A stretch of DNA of 64,000 bases from contig DATCLY010000005.1 in the NCBI GenBank assembly GCA_036563665.1, positions 34,421-98,420 of the forward strand. Reading direction: 5' to 3'. Below the pieces are notes generated by a model that did no database searches, had not been told where the DNA came from, and saw nothing but the letters and a program-made list of their open reading frames with translations. A program made the position numbers and the translations under genes. How positions within the stretch are numbered: the stretch's first letter is position 1; each line of letters begins with the position of its first letter. The stretch comes from FEN-1219 sp036563665. Its GTDB lineage: Bacteria > Pseudomonadota > Gammaproteobacteria > Steroidobacterales > Rariloculaceae. Shown here piece by piece: positions 19,149 through 27,844 of the stretch.

Positions 19149-19472
19149 CTACTTCTCGAGGTACTGGAGCTTGTCCTTGACGTCCTTCCACTCGTCCGCG
19201 TCGGGCGGCGGCTCCTTCGCCTTGGTGATGACCGGCCACTGCTTGGCGAGCTCCGCGTTGAGCGCGAGGAATTGTTCCTGCCCGGGCGGCACGGCGTCCT
19301 CGGAGACGATGGCCTCCACGGGGCATTCCGGCTCGCACAGGGTGCAGTCGATGCATTCCTCCGGGTCGATCACGAGCATGTTCGGCCCTTCGTGGAAGCA
19401 ATCCACGGGGCACACCTCCACGCAGTCGGTGTACTTGCACTTGATGCAGGCTTCGGTGACGACAAAAGTCAT
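19149..19472 (-). CDS. fdxA: 7Fe ferredoxin (FdxA)
   Basis: 107 residues, same size and cysteine layout as Azotobacter ferredoxin I: C9, C17 and C50 for the 3Fe-4S cluster and C21, C40, C43, C46 for the 4Fe-4S cluster, plus the extra C25. The FdxA tail (KDVKDKLQYLEK) is present. Cytosolic low-potential electron carrier. Encoded beside a 2Fe-2S ferredoxin and divergent from korAB, so it is a natural acceptor for 2-oxoglutarate oxidation. Confidence 0.96.
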   Translation of the reverse strand: MTFVVTEACIKCKYTDCVEVCPVDCFHEGPNMLVIDPEECIDCTLCEPECPVEAIVSEDAVPPGQEQFLALNAELAKQWPVITKAKEPPPDADEWKDVKDKLQYLEK

Positions 19473-19565
19473 GCCGAGATCCTCTCGGAGGTTTGCGCGG
19501 AAGGTCCGGCATTTTGCTACAAAGGCGCGCGCAGGTCCAAGCCCGCCGCGCGCCTCGCGCGCGGC

Positions 19566-19889
19566 TCAGATCTGCTCGTCGGCCACGCGCACGCAGAGGC
19601 CGTCGAGATCCTCGCGCAGCACGATCTGGCAGGACAGGCGGCTGTTCTCGCGCCGGTCCAGCACGCACTCGAGCATGCCGTCCTCCTGCGGCTCGGGCGG
19701 CGGCAGCTTGTCGAGCCACTCGGGCTCCACGTAGACGTGGCAGGTGGCGCAGGAGCAGGCGCCGCCGCACTCCGCCACGATGCCTTCGACGCCGTTGTCC
19801 ACGGCCGCCTCCATGACGGTGGTGCCGGGGGCGGCCTCCACGACCCGCTCGACGCCGTCCGGCTGGACGTAAGTGACTTTGACGGTCAC
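19566..19889 (-). CDS. 2Fe-2S ferredoxin, adrenodoxin/putidaredoxin type
   Basis: 107 residues. Cluster cysteines C41-x5-C47-x2-C50 and C87 follow the adrenodoxin pattern, and the C-terminal half (MLECVLDRRENSRLSCQIV) is typical. Such proteins serve cytochrome P450s, Rieske oxygenases or Fe-S assembly. Start ATG 19889. Separated from fdxA by 93 bp on the same strand, facing korAB on the other side, so possibly an electron acceptor for that enzyme as well. Confidence 0.93.
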   Translation of the reverse strand: MTVKVTYVQPDGVERVVEAAPGTTVMEAAVDNGVEGIVAECGGACSCATCHVYVEPEWLDKLPPPEPQEDGMLECVLDRRENSRLSCQIVLREDLDGLCVRVADEQI

Positions 19890-19963
19890 CGGCGGCGCCC
19901 CTGGACGTGGCGTTGCGAAATATGCTTATGCACTTGAATTCCCTGGCACTTGATGCGGCCGGC

Positions 19964-19969
19964 TATAAT
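19964..19969 (+). promoter_or_regulatory. Consensus -10 box (TATAAT) upstream of korA
   Basis: Exact TATAAT 104 bp before the korA start. No good -35 lies at 16-18 bp; TTGAAT at 19934-19939 is 24 bp away. Probably the korAB promoter but the -35 is unresolved. Confidence 0.45.
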
Positions 19970-20073
19970 ACCCGCTCGCTCGCTCCTGGAACCGACCGCA
20001 TTCGCCCGAACGACGGCGCCCACTCGCATCCGCTCGCGCCGCGAGCGGCCCGCGGCACAACCCGAACTGACGT

Positions 20074-22005
20074 ATGAGCCCAGTGAACAAGGAATCGGAA
20101 TCCGTAGTGGTTCGTTTCGCCGGCGACTCGGGCGACGGCGTTCAGCTCATGGGTACCCAGTTCGTGGCGGCCACGGCGCTCGAGGGCAACGACTTCGCCA
20201 CGTTCCCGGACTACCCGGCCGAGATCCGGGCGCCGGCGGGCACCACGTTCGGCGTCTCCGCCTATCAGATCCATCTGGGCGCCCGTCCCATCACGACGGC
20301 CGGCGACGCGCCCCAGGTGCTCGTGGCGTTCAATCCGGCGGCGCTCAAGGTCAACCTGCCGCTGCTCGCTCCGGGGGCTTTGATCATTCTGAACACCGAC
20401 TCGTTCACGAGCCGCGGCCTCCAGAAGGCCGGCTACGCGGAGGACCCGCGGCAGTCCGGCGCCCTCGACGGCTACCAGCTCGTGGAGGTGGACATCACCA
20501 AGCTCACGCTCGATGCGGTGAAGCCGTTCGGCCTGAGCAAGAGCGATGCCGGCCGCTGCAAGAACTTCTGGGCGCTCGGGCTCGTACAATGGATGTTCGG
20601 GCGCGACATCGCCCCGATCGAGGCCTGGATCGAGAAACGCTTCGCGAAGAACGACGCGGTTCGCGAGTCGAACCTCGCGGCGCTGCGCGCGGGCCACGCC
20701 TACGGCGAGACGGCCGAGCTCGGAGCCGCGATCCCGCAGCTGCGGCCGGCCAAAGCCGAGTTCCCGCCGGGCGAGTACCGCGGCGTTCGCGGGGGCGAGG
20801 CGCTTGCCCTCGGCCTCGCGGCTGCCGCCGAGCTGGCCGACCGGCCGCTGATCTTCTGCTCCTATCCGATCACGCCCGCCTCGCCGCTGCTGCATCAGCT
20901 TGCCCGCTACGGCCACTTGGGCGTGGGCGTGTTCCAGGCCGAGGACGAGATCGCCGCGGTATGCGCCGCCATCGGGGCATCCTACGGGGGCGCCATCGGC
21001 GTCACCTCGAGCTCGGGCCCCGGGGTCGCGCTCAAGACGGAGGCGATCGGCCTCGCCATCAACGCGGAGCTGCCGCTCATCATCGTGGACTCGCAGCGCG
21101 GCGGCCCCTCTACCGGCTTGCCCACGAAGACCGAGCAGTCCGACCTGTATCTCGCCGTGTACGGCCGCAACGCCGACGCGCCCATCCCCGTGCTCGCGGC
21201 CCGCTCGCCGAGCGACTGCTTCGACGTGGCCATAGAGGCGGTCCGCATCGCGCTGCGGCACATGACGCCGGTGATGCTGCTGTCGGACGGCTATCTCGCG
21301 AACGCGGCGGAGCCGTGGCGCATCCCCAATCTCGACGAGTACCCGAAGATCCAGACCAACGCGCCGCGGCCGCGCGCCGCGGATCAGGAAGTCGGCACCG
21401 TGGTCTTCGATCGGGACCCCGAGTCGCTCGGCCGGCCGTGGGTGAGCCCCGGCACGCCGTCGCTCATGCACCGCATCGGCGGTCTCGAGAAGGACATCCG
21501 CACGGGCAACATCTCCTACGATCCCGCCAACCATCAGGCGATGACGCGGCTGCGCGCCGACAAGGTGGCGGCGGTCGCGAAGTTCATCCCCGAGCAGGGC
21601 GTCGAGATCGGCCCGTCGCGCGGCGCCCTCGCCGTCGTCGGCTGGGGCTCTACCTACGGCGCGATCTATCAGGCCGTGCGCGCCGTGCGCGATCCGCGCG
21701 TGGCGCACATTCACATCCGTTATCTGTCGCCGTTCCCCGCGAATCTCGGCGAGCTGCTGCGCGGCTTCGACCGCATCCTGGTGCCCGAGATGAACATGGG
21801 GCAGCTCGCGACGCTGCTCCGGGACAAGCTCGGCGTCGAGACCGTGCAGATCAACAAGGTGACGGGGCAGCCGTTCCTCGTCTCGGAGCTCGTGGAAGAG
21901 ATCCGCCGGCAGCTCGCGCTCGCCGTGCTGGGCGACGCGGCGGTGGGCCGGCGGGCGAGGGCGGGCGGCCCGGCTTCCGGCGCCCGCCGAGGAGAGACCG
22001 CATGA
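20074..22005 (+). CDS. korA: 2-oxoglutarate:ferredoxin oxidoreductase, fused gamma-alpha subunit
   Basis: 643 residues. N-terminal gamma domain (about 10-190: VRFAGDSGDGVQLMGTQF, PDYPAEIRAPAGT) followed by the alpha domain with FCSYPITPASPLLHQL and a C-terminal transketolase-like domain (LVPEMNMGQL). This size and fusion match the oxygen-tolerant two-subunit KorAB of aerobes. Converts 2-oxoglutarate and CoA to succinyl-CoA and CO2, reducing ferredoxin. The stop overlaps the korB start (ATGA), indicating translational coupling. A related 2-oxoacid substrate is possible. Confidence 0.92.
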   Translation: MSPVNKESESVVVRFAGDSGDGVQLMGTQFVAATALEGNDFATFPDYPAEIRAPAGTTFGVSAYQIHLGARPITTAGDAPQVLVAFNPAALKVNLPLLAPGALIILNTDSFTSRGLQKAGYAEDPRQSGALDGYQLVEVDITKLTLDAVKPFGLSKSDAGRCKNFWALGLVQWMFGRDIAPIEAWIEKRFAKNDAVRESNLAALRAGHAYGETAELGAAIPQLRPAKAEFPPGEYRGVRGGEALALGLAAAAELADRPLIFCSYPITPASPLLHQLARYGHLGVGVFQAEDEIAAVCAAIGASYGGAIGVTSSSGPGVALKTEAIGLAINAELPLIIVDSQRGGPSTGLPTKTEQSDLYLAVYGRNADAPIPVLAARSPSDCFDVAIEAVRIALRHMTPVMLLSDGYLANAAEPWRIPNLDEYPKIQTNAPRPRAADQEVGTVVFDRDPESLGRPWVSPGTPSLMHRIGGLEKDIRTGNISYDPANHQAMTRLRADKVAAVAKFIPEQGVEIGPSRGALAVVGWGSTYGAIYQAVRAVRDPRVAHIHIRYLSPFPANLGELLRGFDRILVPEMNMGQLATLLRDKLGVETVQINKVTGQPFLVSELVEEIRRQLALAVLGDAAVGRRARAGGPASGARRGETA

Positions 22006-22997
22006 GCGCCGTGCTCACGCAGAAGGACTTCACCTCGTCGCAGGAGGTGCGCTGGTGCCCCGGCTGCGGCGACTACGCCATCCTCAAGACCGTCACGCGC
22101 GTGCTGGCGGACGTGCAGGCCGATCCCGCGAAGACCGTGTTCATCTCGGGGATCGGCTGCTCGTCGCGCTTCCCGTACTACGTGGAGACCTACGGCTTCC
22201 ACACGATCCACGGCCGCGCGCCGGCCATCGCGACGGGGCTCAAGCTCGCAAACCCAGACCTCGACGTGTGGGTGGTGACCGGCGACGGCGACGGGTTGTC
22301 GATCGGCGGCAATCACCTGCTGCACGCGCTGCGGCGTAACGTGGGGATCAAGATCCTGCTGTTCAACAACGAGATCTACGGGCTCACGAAGGGCCAGTAT
22401 TCGCCCACGTCGCGGCTCGGCACCAAGAGCCCGTCGAGCCCCGCGGGCTCGTTCGATCCGCCCGTGTCGCCGGGCGCGTTCGCGCTCGGGGCCGGTGCGC
22501 GGTTCATCGCCCGCGGCATCGACGTGGACAAGGACGGCCTGGGCGCCGCGCTCACGGCGGCGCACGCGTTCGAGGGCGCCGCGTTCGTCGAGATATTCCA
22601 GAACTGCATCGTGTACAACGAGGACGTGTTCCGGGATTTCACGGCGAAGGAGAACGCCGCGAACGCGCAGCTCCACGTGCGCCACGGCGAGCCGCTCGTG
22701 TTCGGCGAGAACAAGGAGCGCGGGGTCGCGTTCAACCCGAAGACCATGGCGCTCGAGGTGATCGACGCCCATGCGCGGCCGAACGACGTGCTCGTGCACG
22801 ACGAGACGAACCGCACGCTCGCGCAGCTCCTGCTGGCGATGTCACCGCCCGACTTCCCGATGGCGCTCGGCGTGATCCTGCGGCAGCCCGGCAAGAGCTT
22901 CGAGCGGGCCTACTACGAGAATCACCCGACGCGCCTCGCGCGCACGGGCCGCGTCGCCGACGTGATCCGCGCGACCAGCACCTGGCGCGTCGACTGA
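22002..22997 (+). CDS. korB: 2-oxoglutarate:ferredoxin oxidoreductase, beta subunit
   Basis: 331 residues. Thiamine diphosphate-binding subunit: RWCPGCGDYAIL near residue 18, cluster/TPP contact GIGCSSRFPYYV, and the TPP/Mg motif GDGDGLSIGGNHLLHALRRN. ATG at 22002 overlaps the korA stop by four bases and has GGAGAG upstream. Forms the KorAB heterodimer; partner ferredoxins are encoded just upstream on the opposite strand. Confidence 0.94.
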   Translation: MSAVLTQKDFTSSQEVRWCPGCGDYAILKTVTRVLADVQADPAKTVFISGIGCSSRFPYYVETYGFHTIHGRAPAIATGLKLANPDLDVWVVTGDGDGLSIGGNHLLHALRRNVGIKILLFNNEIYGLTKGQYSPTSRLGTKSPSSPAGSFDPPVSPGAFALGAGARFIARGIDVDKDGLGAALTAAHAFEGAAFVEIFQNCIVYNEDVFRDFTAKENAANAQLHVRHGEPLVFGENKERGVAFNPKTMALEVIDAHARPNDVLVHDETNRTLAQLLLAMSPPDFPMALGVILRQPGKSFERAYYENHPTRLARTGRVADVIRATSTWRVD

Positions 22998-23117
22998 CCT
23001 CGCAATCCCCCGCGCCGCACATACCCTGCCCGAACGCCGAAGCACGCGATGTTCAGCGTCGGCGCAGGCGGCGCGGCTCGCATGTGCCCCTTCCAGCACC
23101 GCCGTGAGCGGCTGCGG

Positions 23118-24371
23118 TCAGCGCAGGGTGGCGGCGACGCCCTCGACCTCGCGCCAGACGCGCAGCAGATTGCCGCCCCAGATCTTGCGGATGTCCTCGT
23201 CCGAGTAGCCGCGGCGCCTGAGCTCGGCCGTGACGTTCCACGTCTCCGCGGCGTCCGCCCAGCCGACGATGCCGCCGCCGCCGCCGAAGTCCGACGACAG
23301 CCCGACGTGGTCGATGCCGATGAGCCGCACGGCGTAGTCCACGTGATCGACGAGGTCCTCGACTGACGCCGGCGGCCACTGCGTGTTGATGTCGCGGATG
23401 CCGCGCAGATACGCGTTGCGCTGCGCCTCGGGCAGCGCGTCGACGTCCACGGGCGTGGCGAGCCCGAGCTCGGCCGCGAGCGCGTCCACGGCGGCGCGCT
23501 GCTCGGGCGGCTGCACTTTCACGTACGGCTCGAAGGCGACGATCTGCACGACCCCGCCGTTGTCGCGCAGCGCGAGCAGCGTCTCGTCGTCGAGGTTGCG
23601 TGGGTGGTCCGCCACGCTGCGCACGGCGGAGTGCGAGGCGATGACGGGCGCGCGCGACAGCCGGATCGCGTCGAGCGCCGTGCGCTTCGACGCGTGCGAG
23701 ACGTCCACCATGATGCCGAGCCGGTTCAAGCGCTCGACGACCGCGGCACCGAGCGGCGTGAGGCCGCCGCCGGAGCCGGGCGCGTCGCCGAGCGCCTCGC
23801 GCGGCTGCGCGGAGAAGCCCAGGTCGTTGTGGCCGTTGTGCACCAGCCCGAAATAGCGCGCGCCGAGCTCGTAGTAGCGGTCGAGGAGCGCGAGGTCCTT
23901 GCCGATCACGAAGCCGTTCTCGATGCCGATGGCCGCGACGAGCTTCCGCTGGCGGGCGATGCGCTCCACGGCGTCGGGCGAGGTGGCGATCTCGATCCAG
24001 TCGGGATATTGCTCCGCCATGCGCCGAATGGCGGCGAACTTGGTGAGCGCGTCGTCCCGGGCCTTGGCGTAGCTCGCCTCCGTGCGCGCTTCCTGGCCCA
24101 CGTACACGACGAAGAACGCGACGTCGAGCCCGCCGGCGCGCATCTTCTCGAGGTTCACCTGCAGATCGGCATCGAGCGGATCGACGGCCTCCGTGGCGTA
24201 ATCGAACGGGATGTCCACGTGCGTGTCGATGGTGAGCACGCCGTCGTCGAGGGTGCCCGGGAACGACGGCGCGCGCCCGGGCTCGCTCGCGCCGCCGCCG
24301 CAGCCGGCGGCGAGCAGGCCCGCGAGGAGGAGGGCCGCGGCTGCGGCCCGCGCCGGGAAAGAGGCGCTCAT
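23118..24371 (-). CDS. Membrane dipeptidase (peptidase family M19), lipoprotein
   Basis: 417 residues. Lipoprotein signal with lipobox LLAAGC. Zinc ligands of renal dipeptidase-type enzymes are visible: DTHVD, GIENGF (Glu), VDVSHAS and ASHSAVRSV, with HVGLSSDFGGGG near the end. Cleaves dipeptides, often D-containing or cell-wall derived, in the periplasm. Convergent with korB; 120 bp between stops with no strong hairpin. Confidence 0.92.
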   Translation of the reverse strand: MSASFPARAAAAALLLAGLLAAGCGGGASEPGRAPSFPGTLDDGVLTIDTHVDIPFDYATEAVDPLDADLQVNLEKMRAGGLDVAFFVVYVGQEARTEASYAKARDDALTKFAAIRRMAEQYPDWIEIATSPDAVERIARQRKLVAAIGIENGFVIGKDLALLDRYYELGARYFGLVHNGHNDLGFSAQPREALGDAPGSGGGLTPLGAAVVERLNRLGIMVDVSHASKRTALDAIRLSRAPVIASHSAVRSVADHPRNLDDETLLALRDNGGVVQIVAFEPYVKVQPPEQRAAVDALAAELGLATPVDVDALPEAQRNAYLRGIRDINTQWPPASVEDLVDHVDYAVRLIGIDHVGLSSDFGGGGGIVGWADAAETWNVTAELRRRGYSDEDIRKIWGGNLLRVWREVEGVAATLR

Positions 24372-24546
24372 GCGCGCTGCTCCGCCCGGAGGTGCATGGC
24401 GATGGCTGTCGGCGGCACGAGCCGGCGGTCGAGGCCCGGCCCCGCCCCGATGCGATCTTTAGCGAGACTGATCATGCCTGCCCCCTGAAAGCCGCGGCCG
24501 GCGCTAATGGTGCCAGAATTCCCGACGCGCCAGGCAGAGCGGAGGC

Positions 24547-24690
24547 TTACCCGAGCTTCCCTCCGAGCCACACGAGCGCCGCCGCCAGCCCGATTCCGAT
24601 CAGCCCGGCCACCGGATGGTCGTTGCTGATCTGGTAGATGCCATAGAGCGCGATCAGGGCTGAGAAGCCGTAGCGGGTCAGTGGCGACAT
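24547..24690 (-). CDS. Small one-helix membrane protein, hypothetical
   Basis: 47 residues from ATG 24690, with GAGG upstream at a somewhat long spacing. Sequence RYGFSALIALYGIYQI, then a second hydrophobic run AGLIGIGLAAALVWLGG: one or two transmembrane segments and a short basic end. No family recognised. It sits between the dipeptidase and FKBP genes, with no clear operon partner. Confidence 0.45.
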   Translation of the reverse strand: MSPLTRYGFSALIALYGIYQISNDHPVAGLIGIGLAAALVWLGGKLG

Positions 24691-25050
24691 GGGGCAGCGT
24701 ACCTCGTCATCGGCCGGCATTGTCCCACGCACGGAAGAAAATGGCGACTCCGAGGCGTGCCCCATCGAGGGGCACGAGGAGAACCGACAGGTGCGGCCCG
24801 CGCTGCAGACGGGCGGGTGCGTTTCTGTCGCCGTTCCGCGCCAGATTGGCCCCGCGGCGACTTTCCTGTTAGGCTGACGGCCATCAAGCTCCCGTTCCGT
24901 GTTTCGCGCGCGCGGGACGAGAGGGGGACCGCTCAACGTTCATCTTTGTCCAGCGCGAATAGACCGCGCAGGAAGCGCGGGGCGCCGCGTCCGTCCTTTT
25001 TTTATTCAGCGGCGCCGACTTGGCTCATCGATGACAGCGAGGACGCTGCT
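24691..25050. other. 360-bp intergenic region before the FKBP gene
   Basis: No convincing gene. It holds a perfect 8-bp hairpin (CGTGCCCC 24756-24763 with GGGGCACG 24769-24776) and a CGCGG/CCGCG hairpin (24976-24989) followed seven bases later by a run of seven T (24997-25003). The latter is a weak terminator or leader-attenuator candidate for the FKBP gene. Likely also carries the divergent promoters. Confidence 0.4.
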
Positions 25051-25545
25051 ATGTCCAGTATCTCAGGGAAACCATTCGTTGTAGCCGCACTGTTCGCGGC
25101 GTCTTTAGTCGCTCAGGCGCAGGAGGGTAAGCAGGTGGTCGAGCAAGGCAAGACGGTCGATTTCGAGTACACCTTATCGCTCGATGACGGTTCTGTCGTG
25201 CAGACCAACCAGGGTGCCGAGCCCCTTTCGTACGTGCACGGCGAGGGCCAGATCCTGCCCGCGCTCGAGAGCGCCATGGAAGGCATGCGCGTCAACGAGA
25301 AGAAGACCGTGAAGCTCTCGCCCGCCGAGGGCTACGGCGAGGTGAACCCCGAGGCGTTCCAGGAAGTGCCGATCGACAAGCTCCCCGAGGAGGCTCGCCA
25401 CGTGGGTGCGCAGCTCGGCGTGCAGGGCTTCGATGGGCCGATCCGCGTGGCAGAGGTGAGGGACGACGTGGCGGTGCTCGATTTCAATCATCCGCTCGCG
25501 GGCAAGTCGCTCACGTTCGACGTGCGTATCGTAGGCATTCGATGA
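25051..25545 (+). CDS. Exported FKBP-type peptidyl-prolyl isomerase (SlyD-like)
   Basis: 164 residues from ATG 25051 (GAGGA at 25039-25043). Signal peptide of about 21 residues ending VAQAQ. The remainder is a SlyD-type FKBP: YTLSLDDGSVVQTNQG, PLSYVHGEGQILPALESAMEGM and LSPAEGYGEVNPEAFQEVP, with a short insert-in-flap-like segment. Accelerates proline isomerisation, here probably in the periplasm. Its stop overlaps the next start (ATGA). Confidence 0.9.
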   Translation: MSSISGKPFVVAALFAASLVAQAQEGKQVVEQGKTVDFEYTLSLDDGSVVQTNQGAEPLSYVHGEGQILPALESAMEGMRVNEKKTVKLSPAEGYGEVNPEAFQEVPIDKLPEEARHVGAQLGVQGFDGPIRVAEVRDDVAVLDFNHPLAGKSLTFDVRIVGIR

Positions 25546-25850
25546 CGTTTCGCCCCCAGAACGACGAGCCTTACCGGCTGTTGTCGATCGACAGCGCGGA
25601 GGCTCCGGAGGGCGGCGACGGCGACGACTGGTACTCCTATCGCATCGCGCAGGGATCGAACGTCATCACGGGCTATCGGCAGGGCACGCTCGCCGCAATC
25701 CAGGCGAGCGTCGAGGAGATCGTTGCCGGGCTCAACGAGCGTCGCCAGCCGAAGCGCGGGCGCGTGCAGCTACGGCGCACGCGGCCGCCCGCCAGAGCGG
25801 AGACGGCCGCCGTCACCGCCGGGGACGCGTCGGCGAAAGACGAGGAATAA
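25542..25850 (+). CDS. Hypothetical protein translationally coupled to FKBP
   Basis: 102 residues, ATG overlapping the FKBP stop by four bases. An acidic/aromatic N-terminal half (DDWYSYRIAQGSNVITGYRQGT) precedes a short helix (AAIQASVEEIVAGLNERR) and a basic, disordered tail. No signal peptide, so it would be cytosolic although its partner is exported. No function recognised. Confidence 0.7.
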   Translation: MTFRPQNDEPYRLLSIDSAEAPEGGDGDDWYSYRIAQGSNVITGYRQGTLAAIQASVEEIVAGLNERRQPKRGRVQLRRTRPPARAETAAVTAGDASAKDEE

Positions 25851-25857
25851 CGGCGTC

Positions 25858-25883
25858 GTCCCGGCCGCTGCGGCGGCCGGGAC
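25858..25883. terminator. GC-rich terminator-like hairpin between convergent genes
   Basis: GTCCCGGCCG (25858-25867) and CGGCCGGGAC (25874-25883): perfect 10-bp stem, 6-nt loop, 7 bp after the preceding stop and 30 bp from the 3' end of the tRNA-Arg on the other strand. No T-run. Confidence 0.6.
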
Positions 25884-25913
25884 GGCGGCGTGCCTTGGTG
25901 CCCGACCGGGCGG

Positions 25914-25989
25914 TGGTGCCCCGACCAGGATTCGAACCTGGGACCTTCCGCTTAGGAGGCGGACGCTCTATCCCCTGAGCTACCGGGGC
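25914..25989 (-). tRNA. tRNA-Arg, anticodon CCT
   Basis: 76 nt with encoded CCA. Reverse strand reads GCCCCGGTAGCTCAGGGG at the 5' end, anticodon loop CTCCTAA around CCT, T-arm GGTTCGAATCC and acceptor TCGGGGC pairing with GCCCCGG (one G-T), discriminator A. Decodes AGG. Confidence 0.96.
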
Positions 25990-26125
25990 GCCCGAGCATC
26001 CGCATCTTACACGCTCCTTCCGCGCGCCGCTCGTGAGCGGCGAAAGGCTCCGGCTGCCGATCGGCGCATGCAGTAGACTGGTCTCCTCGAACGTCGCGCG
26101 GCCGAGACCGCAGGGAGAGCGAGCC

Positions 26126-27067
26126 ATGAGCCCAGCGAGCGCAGACGACCCTCTGACTGGCGACCCCGGGGCTTGCCGTTTCATCGACGTCGTCCTGATT
26201 CCCCGCCTGCGGGATCTCGGCGGCTTCAACGTGCGCCGCGCGTTGCCGTCCTCGCGGCGGCAGATGGTCGGTCCCTTCATCTTCTGGGACCAGATGGGAT
26301 TCGCGGAGCTCGCACCCGGCACCGGCATGGACGTGCGGCCGCATCCGCACATCGGCCTGGCCACGCTCACCTATCTCTTCGAGGGCGAGGTGCTGCACCG
26401 CGACTCGCTGGGCAACGAGATCGCCATTCGCCCCGGCGAGCTCAACTGGATGACGGCCGGGCGCGGCATCGTGCACAGCGAGCGCACGCCGCAGTCGCTC
26501 CGCGCCACGGGCTCGCGGCTCTTCGGCATCCAGAGCTGGGTGGCGCTCTCGAAGCGCGACGAGGAGGGCCCGCCGAGCTTCGTGCACGTGGGCGCCGACG
26601 AGCTACCGGTGCTCGACGGCGAGGGCAAGGAGGTGCGCGTGATCGCGGGCACCGTGCTCGGACGCACGTCGCCGGTGGCGGTGTCGAGCCCGCTGTTCTA
26701 CGCGGACGTGCGGCTCGACGCGGGCGCCGCGCTGCCGCTCGACCCGGACTACGAGGAGCGCGCGCTGTACACGATCACGGGCCTCGTCGACATCGCCGCC
26801 GAGGTGTTCGAGCCGACGCAGCTTCTCGTCTTCAGGCCCGGCGATCGCATCACGGTTCGGGCGCGCGAGGACGCGCGCTTCCTGATCTTCGGCGGCGAGC
26901 CGATGGACGGCCCGCGGCACATCTGGTGGAACTTCGTCGCGTCGAGCCGCGACCTCATCGAGCGCGCGAAGGCAGATTGGGCGGCCGGGCGGTTCGACCC
27001 CGTGCCGAACGAGACGGAGTTCATTCCGTTGCCGGAAGAGCCGCCGCGGCCGGTCAATTATCCTTGA
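26126..27067 (+). CDS. Pirin family protein
   Basis: 313 residues from ATG 26126 (AGGGAGAG upstream). Bicupin with the pirin metal site: RPHPHIGLATLTYLFEG, HRDSLGNE and GRGIVHSER provide the His/Glu ligands; FGIQSWVAL and the C-terminal RHIWWNFVASS are pirin signatures. Some bacterial pirins have quercetinase activity or modulate pyruvate metabolism; the role here is not evident. Convergent with the metalloprotease gene across a REP element. Confidence 0.93.
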   Translation: MSPASADDPLTGDPGACRFIDVVLIPRLRDLGGFNVRRALPSSRRQMVGPFIFWDQMGFAELAPGTGMDVRPHPHIGLATLTYLFEGEVLHRDSLGNEIAIRPGELNWMTAGRGIVHSERTPQSLRATGSRLFGIQSWVALSKRDEEGPPSFVHVGADELPVLDGEGKEVRVIAGTVLGRTSPVAVSSPLFYADVRLDAGAALPLDPDYEERALYTITGLVDIAAEVFEPTQLLVFRPGDRITVRAREDARFLIFGGEPMDGPRHIWWNFVASSRDLIERAKADWAAGRFDPVPNETEFIPLPEEPPRPVNYP

Positions 27068-27081
27068 GGCGCTGAGATAAG

Positions 27082-27152
27082 GAGATCGCGGCTGGAAAGC
27101 CGCTCCCACAGGCTTCGTTCTCCGGTGGGAGCGGCTTTCCAGCCGCGATCTC
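27082..27152. repeat. REP-type palindromic repeat, copy 2
   Basis: Perfect 28-nt inverted repeat (27082-27109 and 27125-27152) with a 15-nt loop; same core as copy 1 (GGCTGGAAAGCCGCTCCCAC). It fills the space between the convergent pirin and metalloprotease stops, so it may also act as a bidirectional terminator. Confidence 0.9.
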
Positions 27153-27161
27153 TTCGTTCGG

Positions 27162-27761
27162 CTACGGATACAGGGCGCGCAGCTGTGCGAGGTCGCCCGG
27201 CGAGAGCGCCGACGTGTCCGCGATGTCGGCGCGCGTCTCGAGCCGCTCGCGGTACCGGCCGAAGAACCGCGGCACGTCCCCGCCGAAGCCGAAGAAATAC
27301 ATGATGTCGGCGTAGTCGTCCGTGTGCCGCAGCCCGAGCGCGTGGCCGATCTCGTGCACGCAGGTGAGATACACGACCGTGTCGCGCAGCAACGCATCCT
27401 CGCGCACGAGCGCGGCGATGTCGGGTCCGAGCGACTCCACGTCGGGCCGAATGAACACCGCGGCGCCCTGCCGTCCGCCCACGAGCAGCGGGCGCATCTC
27501 GCCGTACAGGGCGTCGTGGCTGGGCACCCAGTACACGCGCAGCAACGCTTCCTCCTCCGAGGCGGCCTCGGCGAGCTTCAGCTTGCCGTTCGCGGCGCGC
27601 TCCCAGGCCCGCAGCGCCCATTCGGCGAGCTCACGGTCTGCTGGCCGAAAGCCGGAGCCCGGCGCGCCGTCGGCGATGAAGTACGTGACCTCGCGGCCGA
27701 GCGGCACGAGTTGTTGCGCGTGGACGATGGCGGCGGCCGCCGTGAGCGCGAGCGCAACCAC
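27162..27761 (-). CDS. Matrixin-like secreted zinc metalloprotease
   Basis: 199 residues if GTG 27761 is the start; no ATG lies nearby in frame, so the start is uncertain. N-terminal hydrophobic signal ending IVHAQQ. The zinc signature HEIGHALGLRH (HExGHxxGxxH) is followed by a Met-turn (IMYFF), defining a metzincin of the matrixin/M10 type in minimal form. Probably periplasmic or secreted. Target unknown. Confidence 0.82.
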   Translation of the reverse strand: MVALALTAAAAIVHAQQLVPLGREVTYFIADGAPGSGFRPADRELAEWALRAWERAANGKLKLAEAASEEEALLRVYWVPSHDALYGEMRPLLVGGRQGAAVFIRPDVESLGPDIAALVREDALLRDTVVYLTCVHEIGHALGLRHTDDYADIMYFFGFGGDVPRFFGRYRERLETRADIADTSALSPGDLAQLRALYP

Positions 27762-27844
27762 CGCGCCGCGGGCGCGGCGGACGGACGCGCCATGCGCACC
27801 CGCTTCGCGTGCGGCCGTGATGGCCAGCTCTCCCGTCCCCGCGA

